Shown: piece after piece, positions 31,472-43,361 of the stretch | How the letters are laid out: every line of letters starts with the position of its first letter | Numbering within the stretch: the first letter of the stretch is position 1 | Source of the DNA: Astrothelium macrocarpum | Taxonomy: Eukaryota; Ascomycota; Dothideomycetes; Trypetheliales; Trypetheliaceae | Length of the DNA: 51,703 nt | Assembly (NCBI GenBank): GCA_021030915.1 | Contig: JAGEMR010000178.1 | Location: 1 to 51,703, forward strand | Direction of reading: 5' to 3' | Position numbers and translations under genes: made by a program | Notes under the pieces: generated by a model | What the model was told of the DNA's origin: nothing | Databases searched by the model: none | Seen by the model: only the letters and a program-made list of their open reading frames with translations

Positions 31472-34196
31472 TTAACGCTCGTGCCCTTGTACTGCCTGCT
31501 GCAGTTTCCTGAGAGCCTCTTCATATTCCTGCTTCTGGTCAGCCGAGATAGTGGCAGCGTCAAGGCGCCATCTCTCAACAGGATACTGCCTAATAACTTC
31601 TGATGCTCGTGCGATCGCATGCCAAAACCATCGTGCTTCTGCAGATGTCAAAAACGTCCATGCATCGCCTCTCCCACCCGCCCGGGCAGTCCGACCCACT
31701 CGATGGATATAGGAAGTTACGCTTTTGGGCATATCGTAATTGATGACATGTGAAAGTTGAGGCAAATCGAGTCCTCGGGACGCACGATCAGATGCAATAA
31801 GGATAGATGTTTTCCCGCGTCGGAACGCACCGATGACCTTTTTACCTTCCGAACTAGTAGACGCCTTGGTCAAAACTCCGGTCAAGCCTACATACGGCGG
31901 ATGAAGAATTCCCATCAGGTAGGATAGCCGTGTCGCATTTTCGTTAGAGCTCGTAAAAATCAAGACTTTGGCTGATCCACTTGGAAGGGTATCTCCCATC
32001 ACGTTTTTTGACTTCAATAGATGTTGCGATTTTGGCGTTAGTGAATCTGCATTAGGCGCTTCTGAGCGGGCGTCACTAGCAGGAATTGGAAGATCGTCCG
32101 TGAAGTCAGCATAGACTTCTGAAGCTGTGGTCTGTGAGTCGGGAAATTTCTCTCCGAGTTCTGACAAACTGTCATCCATGCTGTTGGAAGCGATGGATGC
32201 ATCCTCATCGGACTGGTCTAAGGACTCTTCGATTTCGCTATTGCTTTTTCCCGCGGAGAAAATATTGCTCTGAAGAAGCTTAAGCAAATACAAGGGCTTT
32301 TCAAGTCCGTCTCCGACCGGAACAGCGTATTCTCGGAGTGTAGTGGGTAGCCCATTACTCTGTGCCCCTGGAATCCGTCCCAAACCGTTCGAGACGTCGG
32401 CTGTCCCAATACCCTCCAAAGCGATCATCTTTGGTCGCCAAAGTTTGAGAGAACCCAATTTACTGACATCTCGGGTCATTGTTGCACTGAGAATTATTTT
32501 TTGGATATTCCGTCTCTCCGGAGGCAACCAAAGTTGCGCAAGCAATTGAGCCTCTGCTGATAATGGTGGCCTTTCCAAAGCTGTCATGACATTATCCACC
32601 CACTGCTGTGAATTGTCATCAAGCAAACGATCTGCCTCATCAATGACCAGCCACTCAATATCGTCCAAAGAAAATCCGACTGTTGACTGAATGTGATCAA
32701 CAAGACGACCAGGTGTGCAAACCAATATGTCAACACTCGAACTATAAACAGGGACATGATCAGGAAGCATGCGAACTGCATCCTCCAGGATTTGAACGTC
32801 TTCTTTGACGTTAATGTCACCATAGAGAAGCCGACGTTTTGCTTTCTCTTGTAACGATGAGTATTCCCGAGGATCATATCGTCTTCCCTTGCCTATCAAC
32901 ATCTGCTGCTCGTTCAAAAGTGACACATTGCCGACTGCAGTACCAACCTTGAGATGTGTTCCAGCAATGCACTGTTCTGTAACTTTGCTAACTTGCGAAA
33001 CTAGCTCTCTTGTTGGAACAATCACCAGCCCTCGCAGCTTTGTCGTAGGTCGAGATCTCAGCGCTTCCACCATCGGAAGCACATATGCCAAGGTTTTGCC
33101 TGACCCAGTCGTTGCAGCGACGCATAGATCAGGTTTGCGAATGCTACGAGAGCCAAGTAGCACTGGAATGACAACAGATTGGATAGCCAGAGCTTCTGTG
33201 AAGCCTTTCTGATTGAGCACTTGCACAGTCTTCCCTTCCAGTGGCAAGTCAGCAAATGCTCTCCTAGCAGATTGCGGCACAGTAATTGGATTTGAGATCC
33301 ATGATGGTAGAGTAGAGAAGTCGGGATTATATTCAGGTTCAACGGTTGGCTCCGGTTGGGGCAAAGGTTCAAGACCTTGTCATGCATTAGCTAGGCGTTC
33401 TAGATAGAAATGAATGACATTTCTCACCGTGAAGCTCAATATCACTCTCGGCTCTGGTGATTTTGGGCGCGGGTGCCTCATCTGATGTCCCGCCATGAGC
33501 CTGCTTCTCAATGGATCTTTGGAATTTTGCAAACACTTTTTGATGCTTCGTGCCACTAGCCACGTCTGTTGTGTCCTCAATCTGTTGTTCTGGGCCCTGT
33601 TTGGGCACATCGTGGCCTTGAGATAACGACGCGCCATCTGAGATTCCTTTACTTTGCAACCCATGTTTTCTAGACCGTTTAGTCTCATGGCTCTTCTGCC
33701 TGTTCACATCTTCTGAGTTACTATCGGTTTGAGGATGTTGTAAGCTATCATCTTGCACCGGATTTGTATTCTCTCTTGACAAGTTCTCTTGCTCGGTTTC
33801 ACGTTTGCGCTTCTTGGGACCTGTTGGTTCCTTGGGATTGAGTCTTGGTATGTCGATCGGACCACTGTTCTCTGTGCCTGTGACAGCGCCGGCCTGAACT
33901 TCTGGCTTGGCTGAATTTTCTTCCTTGCGTTTACGTTTTTTGGACAATTTGACTTTCCCCCCTGACTTGCCGTCGAGATATGAGGGCTGCTCTTTCGTTC
34001 TTTTGTTCAGATCTTTTTGTGCATTGATTGGTTTCTCATCATGTTGACTATCAACGGGTGGACTGGCGTCTCCAGCCTCTAATTTGTTAGGAATTTGTAG
34101 ATTCTGTGAATCGATTGGTGAGTTCGAATTCGGCGGAGCACCAATTCTAGTGCTCGAAGATTTTGGAGGGATCCAACGGGAATAGAGCGCTGCCAT
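31472..34196 (-). CDS. dbp6: ATP-dependent RNA helicase Dbp6 (DEAD-box, DDX51 family)
   Basis: Predicted 890-residue nucleolar helicase for 60S ribosomal subunit assembly, with exons 34196-33428 and 33375-31472. The first about 255 residues are charged and disordered, with nuclear localisation-like clusters (KKRKRKEE, KKRKRE). The helicase core follows: GFTEALAIQSVVIP (Q-motif region), AATTGSGKT (about 343-351), VPTREL, CTPGRLVDH, VIDEADRLL (DEAD at about 502-505), LSATMT, VLIFTSSNENATRL, SDRASRGLDLP and HRVGRTARAG. An acidic insertion between the two RecA domains (about residues 650-720) is long. The DEAD-box set plus similarity to DDX51 supports Dbp6 over other members. It is head-to-head with GPI3, 278 bp apart. 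Confidence 0.9.
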
Positions 34197-34474
34197 TGCA
34201 GGGGAAATGGCTTGGAACTACAGCCTCCACTCTACTGGGCCGAAATTAATTATTTTGACGCCCGTCACCGCTTTCGTAGGGCTGATGGCTTCCCTTGCAC
34301 TCCTAATGCAGCCACAGTAAACTAACAGAAAAATGGCAGCGAATTGCTGAGTTTCTGCACTACATCATGCCATACCAGGAAATGCTTCGGCGTTCCCGTT
34401 ATTCTGGGCTTGAACATGTTTAAATCAGTTCATAACCTCTGCCGTGGCAGCAACTTGCCTCAAGGCGCTTCAAG
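34197..34474. promoter_or_regulatory. Shared divergent promoter, DBP6/GPI3
   Basis: Only 278 bp separate the ATG of DBP6 (minus) from the ATG of GPI3 (plus), so both promoters must lie here. I did not recognise specific factor sites. Confidence 0.6.
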
Positions 34475-36188
34475 ATGCCGTACAATATTGCGTATGCATG
34501 TACTCTGTGTCTCAAGTTTGGCCGCTGATCGCTTCTAGCATGGTCAGCGACTTCTTCTTTCCACAACCAGGTTGGGGCTTGTCAATACGTCTTGGACCCG
34601 CGTAGAATCTAATCAACATCACAGGAGGTGTTGAAAGTCATATATACCAATTATCAACTGTATGTCTGATTGAAATGAAACTTATTATAGACTGACAAGC
34701 ACTTAGAAATTGATTGACCGTGGTCATAAAGTTGTCATAATTACCCATGCATACGCTGGACGTACTGGTGTTCGATATCTAACGAACGGTCTCAAAGTAT
34801 ATCACGTTCCTTTCTTTGTCATCTACAGAGAGACTACATTTCCTACCGTCTTCTCTTTCTTTCCGATTTTCCGTAATATCGTCATTCGCGAACAAATCGG
34901 GATTGTCCACGGCCATGCCAGCTTAAGCAGTCTCTGCCACGAGGCAATTCTACATGCGCGTACCATGGGCCTGCGCACTGTCTTTACAGACCATTCTTTG
35001 TTTGGCTTCGCAGACGCAGCCAGTATCTTGACGAACAAGCTGCTCAAATTCACTTTGAGCGATGTTGATCATGTCATTTGCGTTAGTCATACATGGTATG
35101 CTGAGAGGATGATGAATTTGACCGGTAACTAACCTTTGCACAGCAAGGAAAATACGGTTCTTCGGGCATCCTTGGATCCTCTCATGGTCTCAGTCATTCC
35201 CAACGCTGTAGTCGCCGAAAACTTTAGACCTCTTGGCTATCATTCGCCTCAGTCGGATTCTAGCCTAGCGTCACCGAACGGTCATCGCCCGCCCAAACCG
35301 CCTCAACATCTTGGTCCTGACGATATCATCACCATTGTTGTCATTTCGCGATTGTTCTACAACAAAGGCACCGATCTGTTGATTGCTGCTATACCTCGCA
35401 TACTTGCAGAGCATCCGAACGTCCGTTTTATCATTGCTGGCTCGGGTCCAAAGGCAATTGACCTCGAACAAATGCTAGAACGAAATGTGCTCCAGGACAA
35501 AGTTGAGCTTCTAGGGTCAGTCCGTCATGAAGAAGTTCGAGATGTTATGGTGCGGGGTCACATATATCTCCATCCCTCACTCACGGAGGCCTTCGGTACT
35601 GTGCTCGTTGAAGCTGCTAGCTGTGGTCTCTACGTGGTTTGCACACGAGTTGGAGGGATTCCAGAGGTGCTTCCTGCTCACATGACTACATTCGCAAAGC
35701 CGGAGGAGGACGATCTTGTTGCAGCAACTGGTAAAGCAGTAGCCGCTTTGCGGGAGAAGAAAATACGCACAGATCGCTTCCACGAACAAGTCAAAATGAT
35801 GTACTCTTGGACAGACGTGGCACAGCGCACCGAACGTGTCTATGATGGTGTGGCGGGTATGTTGAGCGAAGAGGAATTCTATGGTTATTATCCATCAAGT
35901 ACTACGCAAGGCAGTGCGGGTGTGCAAAGCTTTGCACTCATTGACAGGCTCAAAAGATATTATGGATGCGGTATATGGGCTGGGAAGCTGTTTTGCATGT
36001 GTGTCATTGTTGACTACTTGCTCTTTGTGTTTTTGGAGCTGTGGGCCCCCAGGGCAAGCATAGACATTGCAAGGAATTGGCCAAAGAAAAGCGCACACAA
36101 CAAGGAGAGAACAAGCGACGAGGGCTCTCAGACGACTTCGAGCAAAGCAGAGACAGCAAAAAGAAAGACAGGCCGCACTGCAGATTGA
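34475..36188 (+). CDS. gpi3: GPI-anchor biosynthesis GlcNAc transferase subunit Gpi3/PIG-A
   Basis: Catalytic subunit (about 505 residues) of the ER complex that transfers GlcNAc from UDP-GlcNAc to phosphatidylinositol, the first step of GPI anchor synthesis. Exons are 34475-34491 (only 17 nt), 34539-34570, 34625-34659, 34707-35095 and 35144-36188. The spliced start MPYNIAMVSDFFFPQPGGVE matches the family closely and validates the tiny exons. VSHTCKENTVLRASLDP is restored at the 35095/35144 junction. The GT4 signature EAFGTVLVEAASCGLYVVCT, with conserved Glu residues, and GGIPEVLP follow. A hydrophobic segment near residues 425-450 (FCMCVIVDYLLFVFLELW) is the membrane anchor. A basic, Ser/Thr-rich cytosolic tail ends the protein. 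Confidence 0.94.
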
Positions 36189-36815
36189 TAGTGTGTGCTG
36201 CCAAAAACCTATGGTCGCATTCCTACCGGCGTGTTAGAAAATCGAAGTTTGCCAAACTTGCGATGCCGAGACATGAGGGTCGACGGATTGATTAGTGAGA
36301 CTGCTGTTGAGCGCTTGGATGCCTGGGTTTGGACGACCTCCTGGCAAGGTGTATGGTGCCTTTCAAGGAATTCCGGAGCCAGTCTGAACTTATGTATCCC
36401 GCCAGTCAATGTGCAGGGACCCGTTGGTGACTGATGAATCGCTGGATTGCATAAATGCACTATAGACATGTGGTAATTACCTTAAGGAACAGTAGTTGGT
36501 ATGAACATATGAAAGCATCCGAGCGGTGTCATGCTGCAGAGTCCTGGCTTTAGCGGTCTCAGAGATCGTTCCTTACTCCCAACCTCGACGTCCCTTGAAC
36601 GACAAGAACCTGATTTAGTCAAATTGATTTACGAGAAATCATGCACACGGCACCTTATCTAAGACAGTCATGGTGGTCCCCTTGAGTCCAATCAGGTGAA
36701 GTAAACCGAAAGACACAATTTACGTCTGAACAAATTAGCAACTCCTTAACCCCATACGTATCGAAGCCTCATCGTCAGCACCAGCAGGTCCTAGACCAAT
36801 TTGGTGAAGAACAGC
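36189..36815. other. Intergenic region
   Basis: About 627 bp between two genes on the plus strand. No ORF has recognisable content; it probably includes the GPI3 3' UTR and the promoter of the next gene. Confidence 0.45.
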
Positions 36816-38070
36816 ATGGTACCATCCAGCAGCAGCGATGTGAAGCATTCGCAGACTTGGGATGACTCGTGGTATACTGACAGTTCTGGTGATACCTTCC
36901 CCAGGCTTGCTTCCAATCCACAAGAGGCAGCTACCACATCAAGCAGGATCGAGTTGGGTTCATATCACCAAGGTGGATCGACAAACAAACCTCCAAGTCC
37001 ACCGCTCACTCGAGATCAACAGCAACAGTCGTATGTGGACATCACGCCATCAGCGAATTATCGTACATTCAACAACCAAACCATGCCGGACGACGATATA
37101 AGCTCCGAGGATCAACCAAGAAATCCGATGATAGAGTACTACGACAAGCATTTTACTCTGCGAGGATATCACAAAACGCCGCGTAAAGAAGCCATCAAAA
37201 CATCGCCCTTCATTGCCGAAGTGCAAACCAACGCGCGAGTAAGTGGATTTTCGTTTTCTGCCGTGTTTCGATATATATCAAGTGTTGTAATTAAGCTTCA
37301 AAATTACTAAACTATCTACGTAGCTCAGTAACGATCATGCGTGGGCCTTGTCTGCATCTCTTTCTAAACAATTATCGATATTGTACAACCACCAGGAATC
37401 CAATATCGTAACAATAGTCAACCACTCTGCATGCCTCCTTCTGGACGCCTGTGCTCAACCTGCGTGGAGTCTTACGATCAGCGCACTGGACTGTCAGCTT
37501 GATCCTGACATCAACAGCCGAAACGTCGGCCCCATAACTACATCCATGAATACCTGGCTTAATACGGAAAGTGGTCGCGGCTTTATCAGATTCCTAACTC
37601 TCGACGAGAGTGATTTAGCCCGTGGAGGCACAACTTTACGCGCTCGGATCGAAGAGCTCGAGGGAAAGGAAAAGCGCAGCGAAGTCAGCAGCGCCGGCGC
37701 TGCAGGAATTGCTCTTAAAAAAGCATTCACCCGTAGTCGCAACGCCCTCCGTTTGACGCCCCCGAAGGATGAGAAAAATCAGCCTCAGACCCCTACTAAA
37801 CCGCCTGTTAAATTCGATGTACCCTCCAGCGATAGCATGAAGCCCCCCTCGCCTCTTAACAAGAACGAGAACACTACTCGTTGGCCCACACCGCCATCAC
37901 AACATCAGATCGAAGCGGTCCAGGACGAGAACCAGCGACCCAAAGCCAGTTCAGAGGCAATGCAGAGCTCAAAGAGTGGGAGCTCATCAACGCAACCAAT
38001 CACTCAGCCACCTGAACGGAAGAAGCCGAAGAAGAGAAAGAGTCTATACCAGCTATTGCGTAGGAAATGA
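36816..38070 (+). CDS. Hypothetical fungal protein with disordered ends
   Basis: Predicted 389-residue protein with exons 36816-37238 and 37324-38070, one intron (85 nt) with GTAAGT donor and phase 0. I do not recognise the family. A Ser/Gln-rich N-terminus leads to a folded-looking middle (FTLRGYHKTPRKEAIKTSPF, then HAWALSASLSKQLSILYNHQ and NTWLNTESGRGFIRFLTLDE, about residues 115-240). A short charged, probably coiled segment RARIEELEGKEKR follows. The end is Pro/Ser-rich and disordered with a strongly basic tail (KKPKKRKSLYQLLRRK), possibly a nuclear signal. The first in-frame ATG after an upstream TAG at 36792 is used; a further upstream exon cannot be excluded. Confidence 0.65.
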
Positions 38071-38515
38071 CGCGAGGAGGACCTGGATGAGGATAAGCAG
38101 TCGCATTCACCACCGCGGTTGACACTTAATTGGGACGGATTGGCGATGGTCTGGGATTGTCTCGTCCAGGACTTTGTGGTGGAGCCAAGGATTTCGTCAA
38201 TGATGGATATGGCATGAGCAGGCTCGGTTGGGATGGATCAAGACGCTTTGCATTGCACGTGGCGCTACACTCTCGCGTTTGTACCGTTAGTTCTTCAATT
38301 CGGATTTGCCATGGGCTTGGTTCCGGTGGTCTAGGAAGGTCGCGAGGCATGCGCAATGGCATGGGATTCCGTTTGCTGATATCTTAATCTTTCTATACGG
38401 ACACATAGCCTCCGTAATTAGCGCTCTCATTCAGTCACTCCTATCAATCCATGATGTCTAAGTTCGTAAACATTGATTCATCACCAAACCTTCCATCCAC
38501 ACCACCCCATCCACA

Positions 38516-39196
38516 TCAGCCTCCCACCTCCCACCTTCTCGTCATTCCCACATGCGCAACCCCATACTCATCCCACTCACCCATCCCCTCATCCACCTCG
38601 AACCCCATCTTCCCCCACCACCCCTTCACATCCTTCTGCGCATGTATCAGCACCAACCCCCTCCACGCCTCAACCTCCTCCCCACCCTCCCCACCACTCC
38701 CTCTTCCAACAGCACGAATCTCATCCCCACTCCCCTCCACCCACTTCCCCACCACCTCCAGCAACCTCCCCGCCAACCCTCTCCCCCGCTCCCCACGCAC
38801 CGTGCACAGCCGGCCGAGCTTACAGAACGGCTCCGCCGGCACCGGCGCGTCGGTATACGGATCCGGCGGGTGCGGCGGCGGCACGAGACGTATAGTTGCG
38901 ACGGGTGTGCGAGCGCCAGCATCAGCGTCAGCAGCGGCGTTGGAGGAGACGGGGGAAGGAGTGTCGGCGTACGCGACCCAGTGGAAAGAACGAGGGTCGT
39001 CGTCGTCGAACTCGACGGCGAGAGGGATGGATTGCTCGGCGGTGAAGACGGTGGTGCGGACGGTCATGGCGTCGAGGAACGTTTGGGGGATGGTGGGGGG
39101 TTGGGAGGGCTGTTGGGAGTGGGAGAGATTGGGGTCGTAGTGCTGGGAGAGGGAGGGGCCTGGTGGGCGGAGGAAGGCGATGAAGGGGGTGGACAT
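38516..39196 (-). CDS. GNAT-family N-acetyltransferase
   Basis: Intronless 226-residue protein of the Gcn5-related acetyltransferase superfamily. The recognisable parts are the N-terminal substrate-side segment (DAMTVRTTVFTAEQSIPLAV, similar to the ElaA/YjdJ-like start that receives peptide or small amine substrates) and FHWVAYAD. The acetyl-CoA pyrophosphate loop LCTVRGERGRGLAGRLLEVV (about residues 129-148, basic RGxGxAG pattern) precedes the C-terminal IHAQKDVKGWWGKMGFEVDE. The typical fungal feature FHWVAY...ATIRLVPPPH supports the call. The substrate is unknown. The coding strand has an unusual GC-rich bias. Its start region sits upstream of a gene-free stretch to 39692. Confidence 0.82.
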   Translation of the reverse strand: MSTPFIAFLRPPGPSLSQHYDPNLSHSQQPSQPPTIPQTFLDAMTVRTTVFTAEQSIPLAVEFDDDDPRSFHWVAYADTPSPVSSNAAADADAGARTPVATIRLVPPPHPPDPYTDAPVPAEPFCKLGRLCTVRGERGRGLAGRLLEVVGKWVEGSGDEIRAVGRGSGGEGGEEVEAWRGLVLIHAQKDVKGWWGKMGFEVDEGMGEWDEYGVAHVGMTRRWEVGG

Positions 39197-39692
39197 GGTG
39201 GTTATTGAAGATGGGTTTTGGGGTCGATGAGCGAGGCGAAGTGGTGAAGGATGTTGGACCCTGGTTGCCTTGATGCCTTGACGCCTTGCGCCAGTTGGTA
39301 CCTTGCAGATGTCGTGCAGCTTGGTGCAGGACAGTATGTCGTGCATGCTTGTCTTCATAGGCAGATTCACATCTTATTGCCTTTTACGCTAAAATTGAAC
39401 ATCTTTGTGTCTCAAAAGTGATCTCTGTTTAATCTGTCAGCATAGTCCTCATATCTCTTCAAATGCGAATGTGGCTTAATGCGCCGTTTAGGATCTAGTC
39501 ACTTCTATAATGCAGTAAATTCCTGGATCGTAGTAATGACTTATTTGTTTGTTATTATCTGTGCTCAATATAGAAACAAAGACACAAGAGACCACCCTGT
39601 CTGGTTCTAATGGGGTATAAGGAAAAAACTCTCCGGTTATGAAGGCCATACCAATGACGCCAGTAATAAAACTCCTTCCTGTAAGAAATTGA
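39197..39692. other. Intergenic region
   Basis: About 500 bp between two minus-strand genes. Contains the GNAT promoter and the 3' UTR of the vWA gene; no gene is seen. Confidence 0.45.
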
Positions 39693-40805
39693 TTACCGAT
39701 GAAGATCCTTGGACTTCTTGCGATCAAGACGCCTGTTCACACTGCCCAAAACAACTTTCAAAATTCCATCGCCATTGAGTTCGCCACCACTCTCACCACG
39801 ATAAGCCACTGTGTCTACGATGTCTCTCAAGTCATCATCTCCAGCGATTTCAGCCAAGTCGTCGTCGAGCTGCTCAAGGTGCTTCTTCGCCTCGGGGTCC
39901 CTTCCGACTTGGAAGAATTGGATTCCCACTTGCCAGGCGGGTGCATCTAGCTTATCGAGCTTTTTCGCAGCGCCAATGATTGGGCTCTCGACATCATCAG
40001 ACGGCTCTCCGTCGGTGACGATGATGACATTCAGAGGCTTGGTGGTATTAGGATTGCGCTCATACTTTTTAAGATAGTTCTTTAGGATGAAGTTGAGTCG
40101 CTGGCCAGTCGGTGTGCTACCACCAGGCTTGACTTGGCTAAAGATTTCTTTTACTGTGGTTGCAGAAGTAACGTTGTGATAGAAAGGACTATCAGGGTGG
40201 TTCAAGAAGTAAATGTCGACCCCATCAGCGTCGTGAGATGTGCAGATTGGCGTGATAGATTCCAACGCGCGGGATGTCTCCCTCCATCTTGAACCGGCCA
40301 TGCTTCCTGAATCGTCTACAACGAGACAGGTGTCAAAGCTGGACAGAAAAGCATATGGATCGTCATCCCCTGCCGCAGCTGGTGCCGAAGGTCCAGCAGT
40401 AATAGCCGCATCGTAGGATGGAGGAGGTTCATTTGAAGGCGTGGTGAACGCATTCATTCCCGGGCGATCTAAGAAAAATGTTAGCTTAACTCTAACCAAA
40501 TGGCGATTTGTGAGATCTTTGAACATGAACTCCACACTTTACTTACTTGGTCGGCGGGTAGGCGGGGCAGTTGGACGCTCTGGATGAGAAGGTAGATCGC
40601 GCTCGCTCGAGATTGCCATGATTCGGAAGCTGTTTTGTGGAGACGTCGTCTGAGGAGATGTGGCTTCGGGCGATTTGGACTGTGGAGTCTTTCGGCCAAA
40701 TTTGCCCTTTAGACTTCCGAGAATGCTTGTCCTTCGCTCCATTGTATCGCGGTGAAGGAGGTTGAAGGTGGGAGAAGGAGAGTGGGAATGCATGGTGACA
40801 GACAT
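39693..40805 (-). CDS. von Willebrand factor A domain protein
   Basis: Predicted 344-residue cytosolic protein with exons 40805-40547 and 40468-39693. A basic, Ser/Thr/Pro-rich N-terminus (residues 1-90) contains TPPTRRP-like proline motifs. PPPSYD at 101-106 includes a PPxY (PPSY) WW-domain ligand of the sort bound by Nedd4-type ubiquitin ligases. The vWA domain has a complete MIDAS site, DDSGS at 138-142 (DxSxS), then the later Thr and Asp (GGSTPTGQR, IVTDGEPSDD). This vWA type, with a PPxY and no signal peptide, occurs in many Pezizomycotina, with no assigned role. Metal-dependent protein binding is the expected property. Confidence 0.85.
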
Positions 40806-41427
40806 GGTGAATTGCTTGGTTCGTGACTACTGCAAACGGGAAACTGCGTGAACACTGGGTGCTGTGGGGCGGATGTGGAGCGTGATCTATCGAAGTGAGG
40901 AACGTTCAGGACAGACCTACGACTGTTTTATATACATGTCTTCAATCGACACGACTTTGATGCTAAAGGCAATTCAATGTTGTTCATTTGGATACTGCCT
41001 TGATCAAAATCTGCCTTGATTCAGAAACTATTTGTCGATGTGGGCCCAAAATGAAATTTCTTCAATGCGCCTCAGACAATGGAACCTTGGGAGTATGATC
41101 CGCATATCCTCAAACCAATCTAAGGCTTAGGACGGTGCAGATGGGGAATGCGATTATCAAATGTTTGGAAGTATGGCAGTGCATAGCCGCAGTCAAAGCC
41201 GCACAGCCCACGCTTAGCGTACAACATCAGCACGCGAGATACTTAAGGTCCCTCCACAACACTACTAAGCGCGGCTATCGTCAAAAAAGCCTTGGCATTC
41301 CATTCAGACACTGCCCTTGAGCGAATCGCCGAGGGATGCAGGTCAGAACGGCTCGATGAAGCCGGTGAAATTAAAACAATACTTTTGACTCAGGGCAAGG
41401 CGCACTCGCTCCGCTTCTGAATATCAA
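40806..41427. other. Intergenic region
   Basis: About 620 bp upstream of the vWA gene and downstream of the BTB gene. No gene is recognised. Confidence 0.45.
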
Positions 41428-42786
41428 CTATCTAACTAGTTTCATCCCTGAGGACAGGTGGTCACGATGTATCTCCTCACCGTACGTATCACGAGCCGTC
41501 CAGTCTCGTGACACGGCCGTGAACATGTCTCTTACCGGATGGTCAGCCCTACAAGTTCCTTTTCTGCCTGAGGACTTCGAGCTCTGAGGTCCTGACCTAC
41601 GCCATATCGGCAGCCTTTTGTTTCTGCTCCATGCATGATTATCTCTTCGGTGTTCCCAACACTCGGCGCATATTCCAACATCGCTTATGGCAAGCTCGAC
41701 TGAATCAAGGATCGGTATGAGCCGTGATCGAAGGCCACAATGTGTGTGATTGCTGTCAATTTGATACGATGGACACTGCCGTAATGTGTTGATGATTTGG
41801 TAAATGTCTCCAGGGTGGATCTCATGGGAAGCATCAACGTTGTAGATGACACTTTGCACGCGCACCAAATTTACCCGAGTAAAGAAACGCATCATCTCAC
41901 CCAGTTGAAAGGCGTCGCATTGAGGCGAAGAGTCGTAGCCAAGTTTGCATTGCCTCTCTCGTGAAGTGTAAAGGTCCAGGAAATGTGTCTGAATGGAGCC
42001 CAAAGTATCGAGGATGCATTCTCGGCGGTATTGTAGTTCTTCTGTCTAGAACATGAGACGTTGATACCAAAACATCGATGTCTCTAACTTACCTTCAAGA
42101 CCTTGAGGTAGATTCCACCAACAAGCTCTGTCAAAGTCTTCATTTCCGCTGGCCCAACCCTCGGAACCCCGAATTATGATGCGAAGACTAGTCGGTGTAA
42201 CCCATGCCTCGTGATTCAAAAGAATACCGACGTACAACTTCTGTCGCAACCTTTCTTCAGAAAGCTTCGGCTCTGGTGTATCTTTTGTTGCACGGAGCAA
42301 TTTGCGTTTTCTTACATACTCTGCGAAATACGGAAGGGCGTCAAATCGGTCGGCAACAACGGTGAGATTGCTGATATTTGGAATCATGGATGCTTTGCCT
42401 TCCATTTCCCGGCCATGAAGCGCGTTCAAAAAATCCGCCATCAAAGGCCTTACGCTTTTTGAGATCGACACCCTGCCAACATCTTCTACGGTGATTGACG
42501 GAAGTTCCGAGAGGGGAGCATCTGCAGCTGCATCGTACTGTATTCGCAAACGGTTCAACTGTTCTGTAACCCTTTTTGCCTCCACAAAGTGCCCAGAAAG
42601 CAGTCGATCAAAGAACCGAGATGATTGACGTAGCTTGTTCGTGTCAACTCGGAATGAATACCGTTGCACAATTCTGCGCTCGAGCTCATGGCTGACATGC
42701 AGTAAGAGATCGCCCGAATCCGCAATGACTGCTGTGGATGATGTGTATTCCTCGCCTTTCGGCTCTGCAGTGAGTGTGCCGTCCAT
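41428..42786 (-). CDS. BTB/POZ-like domain protein of fungal type
   Basis: Predicted 435-residue protein with exons 42786-42093 and 42041-41428 (51-nt intron; the acceptor at 42042-42044 restores frame). The N-terminal part has GDLLLHVSHELERRIVQRYS and FRVDTNKLRQSSRFFDRLLS at about residues 25-64. This is the pattern of fungal BTB domains in which a putative ligand-binding segment is followed by a strand and the folding helix KLRQSSRFF. The rest (about 215-435) is unassigned, with a Cys/His cluster (CPSYQIDSNHTHCG, VGICAECWEHRRDNH) that might bind metal. BTB proteins usually act as dimers or as adaptors for cullin-3, but nothing here shows a partner. The start is the ATG at 42786 (MDGTLTAEPK). 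Confidence 0.65.
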
Positions 42787-43361
42787 GATCACACTGGACT
42801 TTCTCGCCACCAAAACACAACTCGCCGTGGGGCTGTGCTCGAAGAGTATTCCAGAAGGCGATCACACGCCTGGAAAGGCTTTTTCATGGATAGGGCCAAG
42901 CCATAGTGGAAAGAGAGCCAAGCGAAGAAAAGATGAAGACAGACTATGCTGGTGTGTATTTATTTGCGAGCCTTATGGATGCCTAGCAGAAGAGATACTG
43001 CCGAAATTCACCGCTTATGCTGAAGCCAATCATATGCAGCATCTGCTTACTCATCGACTCCTTGGAGATGATCATGATGATTAAGCTAATAAACTATCCG
43101 TGTGTACCATTCTCAACGATAGCCATGGTAATGACAGCGTCCCCCATCGATGCGAAAGAAATAAAGTCATGGCGCCTTCCCCAAGACGTTCAAAGATATC
43201 GGCCGAATGCATTCCATCACAATTCACTTTTGGGCCAACTTCGCGCAGACATAAACCATCCTCCTATCCGAGAAAGCGACAAGGGTGACAAATGAACATA
43301 CCCTGGTCAACGGAATGACGTGGAGCGCAAGTCTGGACAGCCATAGCTAAGCCAAATGCTC
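42787..43361. other. Intergenic region
   Basis: About 575 bp between the BTB start and the FTR1 stop, both on the minus strand. No gene is seen. Confidence 0.45.

Noticed and set aside
38451..39208. Long Pro/Thr/Ser-rich frames on the plus strand, up to about 229 codons
   Set aside because: They are antisense shadows of the GC-rich GNAT gene; the repetitive amino acids come from its codon bias.
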